Shown: piece after piece, positions 17,595-26,676 of the stretch
Numbering within the stretch: position 1 is the stretch's first letter
Layout: every line of letters starts with the position of its first letter
DNA from: Haloarcula amylolytica JCM 13557
GTDB taxonomy: Archaea; Halobacteriota; Halobacteria; Halobacteriales; Haloarculaceae
Reading direction: 5' to 3'
DNA: 64,000 nucleotides
Assembly: GCF_000336615.1 (NCBI RefSeq)
Contig: NZ_AOLW01000015.1
Coordinates: forward strand, 580,906-644,905
Notes under the pieces: model-generated
What the model was told of the DNA's origin: nothing
Database searches by the model: none
The model's input: only the letters and a program-made list of their open reading frames with translations
Made by a program: the position numbers and the translations under genes

Positions 17595-18985
17595 GCCCAC
17601 TGTCCCACGATTTCGAGCGTGTGTTCGCCGTCGGTACCGCGGTCCTGCTCGTGCTGTCGGTCGTCGCTGTCGGGATGGCCAGCGCCGGCCCAACTGACAG
17701 CGCAGGCAGCGACGACCTCGCCTTCGACCCCGACGTGCCCGACACTGACTCGTTCACCGCCCCGTCGGCCGACGGCACCGCGACGGTCGACGGCGAGACC
17801 TACGACAGCGCGCAGGGGGCGGTTGACGCCGCAGACCCCGGCGACACCGTCACGCTCGACGGTCGCTTCGACGAGACTCTCGTCGTGACGACGCCGAACG
17901 TCACGCTCTCCGGGAGCGGTCCCGGGTCAGCGCTGCTGCACGGCGACGGCGAGGGCGACGTGCTCGCCGTCGAAGCACAGGGCGTCACCGTGACGGACCT
18001 CTGGGTCCGCAACAGCGGCTACAGCACCGCGACGAACGACGCCGCGATATTCGTCAACGGAAGCGACGTCACCGTCCGCGACAGCCGCGTCACCGACATG
18101 ACCTTCGGTATCTGGCTCGACGGCGTCGACGACGCCGAGATCCGCAACAACACCATCGTCGGCCGCGAGGAGATTACGCAGCTGACCAAGCGCGGCAACG
18201 GCGTCCAGATCTGGAAGACCGAGGACAGCGTCATCCGGAACAACGACATCACCACCGTCCGGGACGGACTCTACTTCAACTGGGCGAAAGACGTCAACGC
18301 CAGCGGGAACACGATGTGGGACCTCCGCTATGGAGTCCACTACATGTACTCGGACGACTCGCACCTGCGGGACAACACCGCCTTCGACAACGACGTCGGG
18401 TACGCGCTGATGGTGTCGAAACACCTCGTCATCGCGGACAACGTGGCGGTGAACAACAGCGGGCAGTCCGGCCACGGCATCCTTGTCAAGAGCATCGACG
18501 ACACGGACATCCGCGGCAACCACCTCGTCGACAACGAGAACGGGCTGTTCGTCTACAACTCCGTCAGCAATCGCATCGTCGGCAACCTCGTCGTCGGCAA
18601 CGACATCGGTGTCCACATCGCCGCGGGGAGTACCGACGGCACCGTGACCGAGAACAGTTTCATCCGCAACAACAGACCGGTGCTGGCGGTCATGAGCGAC
18701 CAGGTCCACTGGAACGAGAGCGTCGGGAACTACTGGTCCCGGGCGAACCCGACGGACGTTGACGACGACGGCGTCGGCGACACCCGCTACCAGCCGGCCG
18801 GGACCGTCCAGCAGGTCACCGCGAAAAAGCCCGCCGCGCGAGTGTTCGCCAGCAGCCCGGCCTTCGACGCCGTTCGGCTGGCCGAGTCGTCCGTCCCGGT
18901 CGTCCAGTCGCCCGGCGTCGTCGATGCCCGCCCGCTGACCGAACCACCCCACGAGAACTGGAGGAGCTACTATGAACGTGATTGA
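17591..18985 (+). CDS. nosD: NosD, periplasmic copper-site maturation protein
   Basis: This 464-residue exported protein has a hydrophobic N-terminal signal (VLLVLSVVAVGMASA). About ten right-handed parallel beta-helix repeats follow (NosD/CASH domain), with ladders such as SDVTVRDSRVTDM, DDAEIRNNTIVG and ISNRIVGNL-like turns. The segment NYWSRANPTDVDDDGVGD near 380 is typical of the family. It acts with the NosFY ABC transporter in assembling the CuZ sulfide-bridged copper centre. It overlaps the upstream membrane gene by 4 bp and nosF by 14 bp. Confidence 0.93.
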   Translation: MSPLSHDFERVFAVGTAVLLVLSVVAVGMASAGPTDSAGSDDLAFDPDVPDTDSFTAPSADGTATVDGETYDSAQGAVDAADPGDTVTLDGRFDETLVVTTPNVTLSGSGPGSALLHGDGEGDVLAVEAQGVTVTDLWVRNSGYSTATNDAAIFVNGSDVTVRDSRVTDMTFGIWLDGVDDAEIRNNTIVGREEITQLTKRGNGVQIWKTEDSVIRNNDITTVRDGLYFNWAKDVNASGNTMWDLRYGVHYMYSDDSHLRDNTAFDNDVGYALMVSKHLVIADNVAVNNSGQSGHGILVKSIDDTDIRGNHLVDNENGLFVYNSVSNRIVGNLVVGNDIGVHIAAGSTDGTVTENSFIRNNRPVLAVMSDQVHWNESVGNYWSRANPTDVDDDGVGDTRYQPAGTVQQVTAKKPAARVFASSPAFDAVRLAESSVPVVQSPGVVDARPLTEPPHENWRSYYERD

Positions 18986-19979
18986 TGTCGACGACGTATC
19001 GAAATCCTACGGCGACGTGCAGGCGCTTGACGGACTGAGTCTGTCTGTCGAACAGGGGGCCACCCTCGGCGTGTTCGGCACGAACGGGGCCGGCAAAACG
19101 ACGCTGTTCAAACTGCTCGTCGGGTTGAACAAGCCCGACGCGGGCAGCGTCTCCGTCGCCGGCGCGGACCCGACCGACGGGACCACCGTTCGTGAACGAG
19201 TACGCTACCTGCCGGAGCACGCCGGTTTCCCGCCGAGCCTGACCGGCCGCGAGATACTCAGCTTCCACGCCCGGATGCGCTCGGTGCCCCGGGAAGACCG
19301 GGCCCACCACGTCGAGCGCATCCTGCACACAGTCGGACTCGCAGACGCCGCGGACCGCCGCGTCGGCGGCTACTCCAACGGGATGAACCGTCGGCTCGGC
19401 CTCGGCACCGCGCTCATCGGCGAGCCGGCCGTGCTGATACTCGACGAACCGACCGCGGGGCTCGACCCCGACGGCATCCGGGCGTTCCACGAGGTCGTGG
19501 AGTCCCTGGCGGCCGAGACGGACGTGACTATCGTCTTCTCCTCGCACGCGCTCGGGGAGATTCAGCGACTCTGCTCGGAGGCGGTCATCATCGCCGATGG
19601 ACAGGTGGCGACTGCGGGACCGGTCGAGGAGCTTCGCCGCGCCGCCGCCGACGAGGTGACGGTGTCGCTGTCGCTCGCGTCCGAGGCGGTTGCGAGCGAC
19701 GTGGCAGGCATGCTTCGCGACCACGAGGGCGCGTCGAGTGTCAGCCGCGCCGGCGTCGACCTGACTGTCACCGCCACCCCGACCGACGCGTACGACCTGC
19801 TAACCGCCGTCGGTGAGGGATACGACATCGACCGCTTCGAGGTCCGGGAACCCGGCCTCGAGGCTGCATTCCACGAGGCCGTCGGGGCGGAGGGCGGCGG
19901 GGACCCCGGCTCCGACAGGACAGCGGCGGCAGCGGCTGTCGACACAGCGACCGAGGACTCCGGAGGTGAGCCGGCATGA
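18972..19979 (+). CDS. nosF: NosF, ABC transporter ATP-binding protein
   Basis: This 335-residue ATPase has Walker A GTNGAGKTT, a degenerate signature GGYSNGMNRRLGLGTAL, Walker B AVLILDEPTAGLDPDG and the switch His in SSHALGEI. The C-terminal extension (about 215-335) is longer than in minimal ABC ATPases and ends in a Gly/Ala-rich acidic tail. It partners NosY, probably exporting a sulfur species for CuZ assembly as known for NosDFY. It overlaps nosD by 14 bp and nosY by 4 bp. Confidence 0.93.
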   Translation: MNVIDVDDVSKSYGDVQALDGLSLSVEQGATLGVFGTNGAGKTTLFKLLVGLNKPDAGSVSVAGADPTDGTTVRERVRYLPEHAGFPPSLTGREILSFHARMRSVPREDRAHHVERILHTVGLADAADRRVGGYSNGMNRRLGLGTALIGEPAVLILDEPTAGLDPDGIRAFHEVVESLAAETDVTIVFSSHALGEIQRLCSEAVIIADGQVATAGPVEELRRAAADEVTVSLSLASEAVASDVAGMLRDHEGASSVSRAGVDLTVTATPTDAYDLLTAVGEGYDIDRFEVREPGLEAAFHEAVGAEGGGDPGSDRTAAAAAVDTATEDSGGEPA

Positions 19980-20920
19980 GCGAGGGCGACTCCTCGACAG
20001 ATCCGACCCCGGACGGCGGCGTCGTTTCGGTCGACGCTCCGGCCACCCGGTTGCACGACGGCGGAACCGAGGGGAATACGGCCACGGACGCGACCGACGG
20101 ATCGGCGCTTGCCCGACTCGCCGACAGCAGTCTGCTCACCATCGCGCGCCGGGAATACCGGCTGGCCGTCCGGAGCCGATGGGCGCTCGGCGTGGCGCTG
20201 CTGTTCGGCCTCTTTACCACCGCCGTCGTTCAGTTCGGCGCGAGTTCGGTCGGCCCGGGTCGCTTCGACGCGGTCATCGCGACCATCGCCGAACTCGGCG
20301 TCTACCTCGTCCCCCTGACGGCGCTGGCGGTCGGCTACGACGCCATCGTCGGGGCCGACGAGCGCGGGTCGCTCGAACTCATGCTCGCGCTCCCGGTGAC
20401 GAAAGGCCGTGTCGTCGTCGGGACCGCCGTCGGCCGGGCGGCGGTGCTGTCCGGCGCGATGTTGCTCGGCTTCGTCCCCGGCGCGCTGCTGACCGTCCGC
20501 TACATCGGTCTCGCCAGCGTCGGCCAGTACGCGGCTGTCGCCCTCGCTGCGGTGCTGACCGCCTGTGCGATGCTGGGCGTGGCAGTGCTGGTCTCGACGG
20601 TCGCCCGGACGAAGACCCACGCGCTCGGTGCCGCACTCGCCATCTGGCTGTGGGTCGCGCTGTTGCACGACCTGGTCGCACTGGGGGCCGTCGCGGGATT
20701 CGACCTCGGGTCCGGCGCTATCGCCGCGGCAATACTCCTCAATCCCGTGGACTGCTTCCGCGTGCTCGCGCTCTCACAGGTGGACGTGGTCGCCGGCGGC
20801 TTCGGCAGCGTGCTGGCACAGGCCGGGCTGACCACGCCGATGGTCGCCGCGGCGCTCGCGGCGTGGATCGTCGTGCCCGTCAGTGTCGCTGCGAAACTCA
20901 TCCAGCGACGCCGTCTCTGA
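19976..20920 (+). CDS. nosY: NosY, ABC-2 type membrane permease
   Basis: This 314-residue permease has a long polar N-terminus (about 50 residues), then REYRLAVRSRWALGVALLFG and about six hydrophobic helices. GADERGSLELMLALPVTKGRVVVG is the ABC-2 coupling loop. It forms the NosFY transporter. It is the last gene of the nos operon in this window. Its stop lies 8 bp from the convergent stop of the next gene, so no nosL follows directly. Confidence 0.92.
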   Translation: MSEGDSSTDPTPDGGVVSVDAPATRLHDGGTEGNTATDATDGSALARLADSSLLTIARREYRLAVRSRWALGVALLFGLFTTAVVQFGASSVGPGRFDAVIATIAELGVYLVPLTALAVGYDAIVGADERGSLELMLALPVTKGRVVVGTAVGRAAVLSGAMLLGFVPGALLTVRYIGLASVGQYAAVALAAVLTACAMLGVAVLVSTVARTKTHALGAALAIWLWVALLHDLVALGAVAGFDLGSGAIAAAILLNPVDCFRVLALSQVDVVAGGFGSVLAQAGLTTPMVAAALAAWIVVPVSVAAKLIQRRRL

Positions 20921-20928
20921 AAACGGTT

Positions 20929-21825
20929 TTAGACCGACTGCAGCGCTGTTTCTTCCGGTTCCTCGAACAGACTGGCGACCTGTTTCGTCGTCTCGGTGCG
21001 CTCGTGGGCGTTTTCCAGAAGCACGGTCTCGCTGGGGAACAACTGCTCGCCGAGTTCGAGGCCGTGGTCGCGCGCGGTCGACCCCGTGACGGTGAGGTAG
21101 ACGCCGAGGCCGGTCGCCGCGATGTCTTCCTCTTCTTCGCCGCCCTCCGTCGGATAGGTAAAGGAGACGCCGTCGAGCGCGCTCGTCCCGAGAACGGCTT
21201 CGACGAGGCGCTCGTAGCGCGGTGAGATGCAGAGTTCGCCCTCGTAGTTGGTGACGAAGGCCCGGTCGAGAGGGCCGTCCTGTGAGTCAATGACATCCGG
21301 CGTCGCCAGCAGGGTGTGATACACCGTATCGCCCAGCCCGGTCACGACCCGTACGTCCGTGTCCAGCGGGTCGATGCGGTCGTTGATCTCGTGGATGGCG
21401 GTCAGCGGTTCGTCCCGAAGCTGGACGACTTCTTCGAGAACGAGGTCGGCGCTGTCGAACCCGAGCGCGAACTCGTGGGTCCGGAGCGCCCGGAACGGCT
21501 CCTCGCGGCCGACCAGCTGGACGTCACCGTGTTCGGTCGGAACCGTGACGCTGTCGAAGACGATCCGTCGGGGCATCCCGTCGCGGTCGTCACGGAGCAG
21601 CGTGTATTCCGGCTCGTATGGCTCATCGAGCGAGGAGTAGTCGCTGATGCGATGGTACACGTCGGCGACCGCGTCCTGGTTACCCTTGGTGACGGCTTTC
21701 TCGTAGCGAAGCGTCGAGATGATATCGTCGGCCAGGTCGGTCGTCCCCGTTCGTCCGGCGAGTCGCTCCAGCACTGCTTCGAGGGGCCGGCCCTTGCGCG
21801 GAACGGCCACTCTCGTCGTCGTCAT
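20929..21825 (-). CDS. Uncharacterised protein with faint HisG-like N-terminus
   Basis: This 298-residue soluble protein begins MTTTRVAVPRKGRPLEAVLE, recalling the start of ATP phosphoribosyltransferase HisG (IAVPNKGRL). The block EFALGFDSADLVLEEVVQL recalls HisG's DLGITGRDLVLE. I do not see a convincing HisG PRPP-binding loop. The C-terminal third (about 215-298) includes an acidic loop GGEEEEDIAATG and ends SLFEEPEETALQSV. It may be a diverged type II periplasmic-binding-fold protein with a new role. Convergent with nosY, it lies 39 bp downstream of the coiled-coil gene on the same strand. Confidence 0.7.
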   Translation of the reverse strand: MTTTRVAVPRKGRPLEAVLERLAGRTGTTDLADDIISTLRYEKAVTKGNQDAVADVYHRISDYSSLDEPYEPEYTLLRDDRDGMPRRIVFDSVTVPTEHGDVQLVGREEPFRALRTHEFALGFDSADLVLEEVVQLRDEPLTAIHEINDRIDPLDTDVRVVTGLGDTVYHTLLATPDVIDSQDGPLDRAFVTNYEGELCISPRYERLVEAVLGTSALDGVSFTYPTEGGEEEEDIAATGLGVYLTVTGSTARDHGLELGEQLFPSETVLLENAHERTETTKQVASLFEEPEETALQSV

Positions 21826-21864
21826 TATGCAGGCACAGACGGGGGATCGGTAAAACGAGTTCGG

Positions 21865-22962
21865 TTATTCGCCGCCGCCGATAACCGACGACAGCTGTTC
21901 GCGCCACTGTTTGAGCTCTTCGATCTCCGATTCGGTTTCGTCGATCCGGTCGGCGAGTTCGCCGTCGTCGATCTCCTCGCGGACAGCTTCGATATCGTCT
22001 TCGAGGGCGTCAAGCTGCCCTTCGACGCTCTCGACATCCCCGGAGAGGTCGTCGACCTGATCGGAGGCGGACGTGGCTGCATCCGTCGCCGACTGGACCT
22101 CGTCCTCGAAATCCTCCAGAGTCGCTTCGAAGGAATCGAGGCGCTCGCCGAACTCCTGAATCATGTCTTCGCCGGTGCCGTTCTCTTCGAGGAACTCCTC
22201 GAGAGCGTCGGTGTACGCACGGAGGTCCGCGACATCGCTCTGGATGCGCTGGATCCGGGCGTCGTTGACGCCGCCGGCGTCGCTGTCGTCCTCGGAGACG
22301 GCGTCGAGCGCGCGCTTGAGGAGCTTCACGTCTTCGGGGGAGACGTTCTGATCGCGGATTTCCTGTGCCATCGTCGCGACGACAGCACCGGATTGGACCT
22401 CGGAATCAGCCGGTGCGGCGTTGCTCTCTTCGGGGGCCTCGACGCTTGAGTCCGGGTTGTTCGGGTCCGAAAGATCCAGTGTCTCGATGTCCTCGTCGTC
22501 ATCGTCTTCCAGACCGGGAACGCTGTCGGCGTCACCGGCGATAACGTCCCGAACAGCCTCGTCGCCCCCACCGACGAGGTCTTCCTCATCTTCGTCCAGA
22601 GGCGGGTTCACACTCTCGATTTCGGGTTCCGTCAGGAACTTCTCGACGTCGTCGGTTCCCGTCGCACGGATACCGTAGACGGTCGTGTAGTCGGCTTCGG
22701 GTTCAAGTTCCTTCTCGAAAGCGATCCGGTTTTCGTTGATATCCCAGTACTCGCTGCCGTACTCGGGGTGGAAGCCCAGATCCTCGACTGCTACGTCTTC
22801 CGGAACGGTGTCGACTAGCCTGACCGTCACCGGAACAGACCGTCGCGAAGTGAGATTGAACGCTATCGCGGGTACGGGGAACTCGTCCGCCTCGAACCGC
22901 TTGGTCACTGTCACGCCATCTGCGGCGACAGTGACTTCGTCGTAGGCTTGCGAATTGCTCAT
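21865..22962 (-). CDS. Haloarchaeal protein: beta-rich N-domain plus C-terminal coiled coil
   Basis: This 365-residue, very acidic protein has three parts. Residues about 1-115 look like a beta-sandwich (TVTKRFEADEFPVPAIAFNL, PVTVRLVDTVPEDVAVEDLG, EADYTTVYGIRAT). Residues about 125-200 are a disordered Asp/Glu/Pro linker. Residues about 200-362 form helices and a coiled coil with heptads. There is no signal peptide or transmembrane segment. It may be a scaffolding or surface-process protein; the function is unknown. It is probably cotranscribed with the HisG-like gene. Confidence 0.75.
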   Translation of the reverse strand: MSNSQAYDEVTVAADGVTVTKRFEADEFPVPAIAFNLTSRRSVPVTVRLVDTVPEDVAVEDLGFHPEYGSEYWDINENRIAFEKELEPEADYTTVYGIRATGTDDVEKFLTEPEIESVNPPLDEDEEDLVGGGDEAVRDVIAGDADSVPGLEDDDDEDIETLDLSDPNNPDSSVEAPEESNAAPADSEVQSGAVVATMAQEIRDQNVSPEDVKLLKRALDAVSEDDSDAGGVNDARIQRIQSDVADLRAYTDALEEFLEENGTGEDMIQEFGERLDSFEATLEDFEDEVQSATDAATSASDQVDDLSGDVESVEGQLDALEDDIEAVREEIDDGELADRIDETESEIEELKQWREQLSSVIGGGE

Positions 22963-22992
22963 GGTCTGTATGGTCTCAGCAATAGTATTAAA

Positions 22993-23002
22993 GGTACGTA
23001 CC
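22993..23002. promoter_or_regulatory. GGTACGTACC palindrome at the coiled-coil gene promoter
   Basis: A perfect 10-bp palindrome sits 31-40 bp upstream of the start at 22962, directly adjoining an AT-rich TTTAATAC (minus strand) that fits a TATA box at about -24 to -31. It could be an operator or an unusually symmetric BRE. A palindrome of this length is only modest evidence. Confidence 0.35.
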
Positions 23003-23133
23003 TGACCAACATTTACACCTTTTTTCTATACGATACTGGTTAATATAATATAGAGACGTAACCTCAGTAACACGAACAGGACGTGAGCCAGCAAAGACGG
23101 ACAGACCGTCCGTGCGACACTGGCAGACCGTTG

Positions 23134-23982
23134 TCAGTCGAGATCGTACCGGTCGCCGATTTCAACGATTGAAAGCGTCGAGGGATGCGCGAAGCTGTTG
23201 GCGTGGTTGTGCAGGACGGTCGGCTCCGTCGTCATCCCCTTCCACATGTCCCAGTGGGTCGGGACGAGGGTGTCCAGTTGGAGTTCGTTCGCGGCTTCGA
23301 TAATCATGTTCTCGTCGTTGTACCACTGCGTTCGCGTGGGTTCGCCGGTCTCCTTGTCGTCTATCATCCCGACGGTCCCGAACGCGAGGACGCCGACGTC
23401 GATGTCGTAGCGCTCGCCGACGGTTTCGAACTCGCCGGGGCGGGCGTCGCCGCCGTGGAAGAACGTGCCGGATTCGTGTTCGAATACGTACGACACCGGA
23501 TGGTCGGCGTCGGGGTCGTTTGCCGGTTCGACGTGGACCGTCAGGTCGCCGATTTCGAGCGTATCGCCCTCCGTGACTTCGTGCAGTTGGTCGTCGGTGA
23601 CGCTGTAGTTCTCCAGCCACGCTTCCTCCCGGATGACTTCGTGACCGCTGTCGGTCGTGTAGTAGTCCGCGCCCGTCCCAGCGAGAATCGGGGCCTGTGA
23701 CGGCCCGTGAACGTGGTCGGTGTGTTCGTGGGTGCCCAGAACCGCGTCGCACTCGGTGATGTCCTCGGGGTTGAACGGCACCGGGACCATCCGCACGGTC
23801 CGCGGGGGGTCGCCCGTGCCGAGATACGGGTCGATGAAGACGGTCGTTCCGCCGCTCGATTTCACGATGAAGCCGTTACAGCCCAGATACCAGATCGCCA
23901 GCCCGTCAGGCGTCGCCGACTCCACCGCACGCGGGAGCCAGTCGTCCCAATCAGATTCGACTGTCATGTGCAGAGATGCCAC
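23134..23982 (-). CDS. MBL-fold metallo-hydrolase (UlaG-like)
   Basis: This 282-residue metallo-beta-lactamase-fold enzyme has strand-turn elements AIWYLGCNGFIVKSSGGTTV, the metal motif GTHEHTDHVHGP, FFHGGDARPGEF and a terminal PTHWDMWKGM histidine. This pattern is closest to UlaG/L-ascorbate-6-phosphate lactonase and similar predicted lactonases. The true substrate in haloarchaea is unknown. It is monocistronic, divergent from the stress-protein gene. Confidence 0.88.
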   Translation of the reverse strand: MASLHMTVESDWDDWLPRAVESATPDGLAIWYLGCNGFIVKSSGGTTVFIDPYLGTGDPPRTVRMVPVPFNPEDITECDAVLGTHEHTDHVHGPSQAPILAGTGADYYTTDSGHEVIREEAWLENYSVTDDQLHEVTEGDTLEIGDLTVHVEPANDPDADHPVSYVFEHESGTFFHGGDARPGEFETVGERYDIDVGVLAFGTVGMIDDKETGEPTRTQWYNDENMIIEAANELQLDTLVPTHWDMWKGMTTEPTVLHNHANSFAHPSTLSIVEIGDRYDLD

Positions 23983-24080
23983 GCCCGGTCGCTAAGATGT
24001 TTCGAAGACGCCGGGTCGTCTCCCGCTGTCTGAGAACGGAACCCTCGGTTTATTTCCCAGTTGGGAGAAATACGACCTGT

Positions 24081-24530
24081 ATGTACGATCACATCCTCCT
24101 CGCCTCGGATGGGACAGAAGCCTCGACCAACGCCGAATCCCACGCGATTGCCCTCGCAGCGGAACACGGCGCGGCCCTCCACGCGCTGTATGTCGTCGAC
24201 GAAGACGTGTACACTGCCTACAGCGGCGACGAGTACGTCGACGAGTCGGAGGGGCCGGAACACGGCCTCGAAGAGACGGGCCAGGAGACGCTGGCCCGGA
24301 TAGAGGCCGATGCAGAGGCATCCGGCGTCGACGTGACGACGACTCTGAAACACGGACGGCCGGCCGAATCCATCATCGAAACCGCCGACGAAGCGGACGT
24401 CGACCTGCTCGTCCTCGGGACGAAGCGGCGGCCGGCGGAGTACCGGAGTCTCCTCGGCAGCATCACCGACAAGGTGCTTCGGCTGACCGAGCGACCGGCG
24501 GTCGTGGTGAAAACCGAAGTCGAGGAGTGA
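24081..24530 (+). CDS. Universal stress protein (UspA family)
   Basis: The ATG at 24081 gives a 149-residue single-domain Usp: MYDHILLASDGTEAS at the start, VDLLVLGTKRR mid-C-terminal, the ATP-type loop YRSLLGSITDKVLRL and closing PAVVVKTEVEE. The longer frame from 23976 adds basic residues unlike the family, so the shorter start is chosen. An imperfect dyad at 24051-24072 (TATTT-CCCA-GT-TGGG-AG-AAATA) lies 9-30 bp upstream, overlapping a TATA-like TTTATTT, and may be a control site. Confidence 0.9.
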   Translation: MYDHILLASDGTEASTNAESHAIALAAEHGAALHALYVVDEDVYTAYSGDEYVDESEGPEHGLEETGQETLARIEADAEASGVDVTTTLKHGRPAESIIETADEADVDLLVLGTKRRPAEYRSLLGSITDKVLRLTERPAVVVKTEVEE

Positions 24531-24683
24531 CAGCACAGCCCGGCCAGCGGGGCCGTGTCACTGACTGGCGATAGCTGTCGGTGGAACAGTGCGGCTGACG
24601 GATGGTAGCTGTCGGCGGCATCTGCGTTCCTGACCGGTAGCTTCGGAGTCTGCGAAAAACGCGACCGCGAGAAGTACCGCTGT

Positions 24684-25082
24684 TCAGTCCTCGCAGCAAC
24701 CGCCGGCTTTCTGGCCGAAGTCGACGGCCAGTTCCTCGGAGACGATCTCGTTGAGTTCCTGCAGGCGCAGTTCGAGTTCGTTCTGGGCCTCCAGATAGTC
24801 GCTCATCACCGGGATGTCGTGGAGTTCCTCCTGCTTTTGCTGGACCTTCCGGAGGTCCTCCTGCGAGGCGTTCCCGGTCTGGCGGGCGAGCATGAACTCC
24901 TCGCGGATCTGCTCGAACTCCTTGATGGCCGCCTGCGCCTCGTCGTGGTTTTCGACGGCGTCTTTCGTCTCCTTGAATCGCTGGTACACCGGCAACTCGG
25001 CGATTGCCTCGCCGAACTCTGTAGCGAGCGCCTCGACGTGGTCACCGTCGATATCAGCGGCGGTATCGGTCTCGATGCTCAT
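24684..25082 (-). CDS. YlbF/YmcA-like family protein
   Basis: This 132-residue helical protein of the YlbF (DUF964-like) family has the conserved stretch FGEAIAELPVYQRFKETKDAV, then an amphipathic helix pair and DIPVMSDYLEAQNELELRLQEL. The C-terminus carries a Cys pair (GGCCED). The ATG at 25082 is preferred over the adjacent GTG at 25085. In Bacillus such proteins form the Y-complex affecting RNA turnover and development. The role in archaea is unknown. Confidence 0.85.
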   Translation of the reverse strand: MSIETDTAADIDGDHVEALATEFGEAIAELPVYQRFKETKDAVENHDEAQAAIKEFEQIREEFMLARQTGNASQEDLRKVQQKQEELHDIPVMSDYLEAQNELELRLQELNEIVSEELAVDFGQKAGGCCED

Positions 25083-25305
25083 CACCGATTGGTATGGACT
25101 CGGGCGGTATAGGCCTGCCGAAACCGGGTTGTTTCAGGCGGGATAGCTGCCCAGTGCTGGTACGACAGGCTGCGTCTGTTACCCCGTGAGACTCTGTTCC
25201 AGTCGTGAATTCCCGTCGCTCCTCGGTGTCAATATGACGGCACTCAGTTATCAGCGGTTGTAATCGGCCAGAAATCATTTACCCAGGTCATTGCTGTTTA
25301 CGGTA

Positions 25306-26622
25306 ATGGCTAAACAAGCTACAGCGAGGGAACTGCTGCCGGAATCTGTGGACAACAGCGGAGAATTCTGGCTCCACGCGTTCGAGTCGCTTGTCGAAGA
25401 TCTACCAGAAGCGGCGTTCGTGGTCGACGCGGACGGCGATATCACACACTGGAACGACACGGTCGAAGGTATGCTCGGGCTCCCGGCGAGCAAGGCGGTC
25501 GGGATGAACGCCTACGACGTGTTTGGCACGGAAGGCCAAGACGAGACGCTCGCCCAGGAGGTCATCAGAACCGGGGAGCCAGTCCGCGAAAACGAGTTCC
25601 GCTCGGCCGAACGGCCAGACGGGACGATGGCACACGCGCGGGCAGTGGCAATCCCGCTCATGGGTCCCGGCGGGGACGCTATCGGTGCGCTAGAGCTACT
25701 GATCGATTTCAGCGATATCGTCGAACAGCGCGAAGCGCTCCAGAACCTCCAGTCGCAGATGGCGACGGACGTCGAGTCGGCGGTCGGCGAAATCAGCGAC
25801 TCCGCCGCGGCCGTTACCGAGCAGTCCGACGAGATCAAAGACATGGCCGGCGAGCAGTCCGACAACCTCGACGAGGTCCAGTCCGAGGTCTCCGGGTTCA
25901 GCGCGACCGTCGAGGAAATCGCCTCCAGCGCCGAGGAAGTGAGCAGTCAGAGCGGCGAGGCCAGGGAGCTCGCCGAGGAGTCCGTCGAGACTGCCGAGGA
26001 AACCATCGAACGCGTCGAGGACGCGACTGAGTCCGCCGAACAGGTCGCGTCGGACTCGACGGAGCTTCGGGGTCACATCGAGGAGATCGACGAGTTCGTC
26101 GAGGTCATCAACGACATCGCGGACCAGACGAACATGCTGGCGCTGAACGCCAACATCGAGGCCGCGCGGAGCAACAGCGACAGCGACGGGTTCGCGGTCG
26201 TCGCCGACGAGATCAAGGAACTGGCCGACGAGTCCAAACAGCACGCCGACGAGGTCGAGCGCATCGTCGGCGAGGTCCGCGAGATGGCCGACAACACCGC
26301 CGAAAACGTCGAAGAAACGACCGATGCGGTTCAGCAAGCCCTCACCGATCTGGAGACGGTGCTAGACAACCAGCAGGCCATCCTCGACGCGACCTCGGAG
26401 ACGGAACAGGGTATCAGCGAGGTCGCGGAGGCGACGGACGACCAGGCCGCAAGCGCCGAAGAAATCGCCAGCATGATCGACGAGATCGCCCAGCGTGCCG
26501 CCGAGGTCTCCGAGTCCATCGACGAACTGGCTGACGCCAACGGGACGCAACACCAGATGGCTCGTGACTTAGAGGAGAACGTCGAGCGGGTCGAGCGACA
26601 GCTCGCCGAGATTATGGAGTAA
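25306..26622 (+). CDS. Soluble methyl-accepting chemotaxis transducer with PAS domain
   Basis: The protein is 438 residues from the ATG at 25306 (an in-frame TTG at 25291 is less likely). A PAS domain (about 25-145) contains AAFVVDADGDITHWND. A long helical region follows, then the MCP signalling hairpin with INDIADQTNMLALNANIEA and FAVVADEIKELADES. No transmembrane segment is present, so it is a cytoplasmic transducer. It would couple via CheA/CheW to the archaellum; no che genes are in this window. Many Glu/Gln-containing helices provide possible methylation sites. Confidence 0.93.
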   Translation: MAKQATARELLPESVDNSGEFWLHAFESLVEDLPEAAFVVDADGDITHWNDTVEGMLGLPASKAVGMNAYDVFGTEGQDETLAQEVIRTGEPVRENEFRSAERPDGTMAHARAVAIPLMGPGGDAIGALELLIDFSDIVEQREALQNLQSQMATDVESAVGEISDSAAAVTEQSDEIKDMAGEQSDNLDEVQSEVSGFSATVEEIASSAEEVSSQSGEARELAEESVETAEETIERVEDATESAEQVASDSTELRGHIEEIDEFVEVINDIADQTNMLALNANIEAARSNSDSDGFAVVADEIKELADESKQHADEVERIVGEVREMADNTAENVEETTDAVQQALTDLETVLDNQQAILDATSETEQGISEVAEATDDQAASAEEIASMIDEIAQRAAEVSESIDELADANGTQHQMARDLEENVERVERQLAEIME

Positions 26623-26676
26623 CTGTCGCTCGCCGAAACACGGGGGTTATGGCGCTCGAACCGATACAGGATTGCA

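Noticed and set aside
17927..18952. 341-codon minus-strand frame
   Set aside because: Antisense shadow of nosD; Val/Asp-rich repetitive reading is typical of reversed haloarchaeal codons.
19813..21225. 470-codon plus-strand frame
   Set aside because: Arg-rich shadow of nosF/nosY and of the gene at 20929; no motif.
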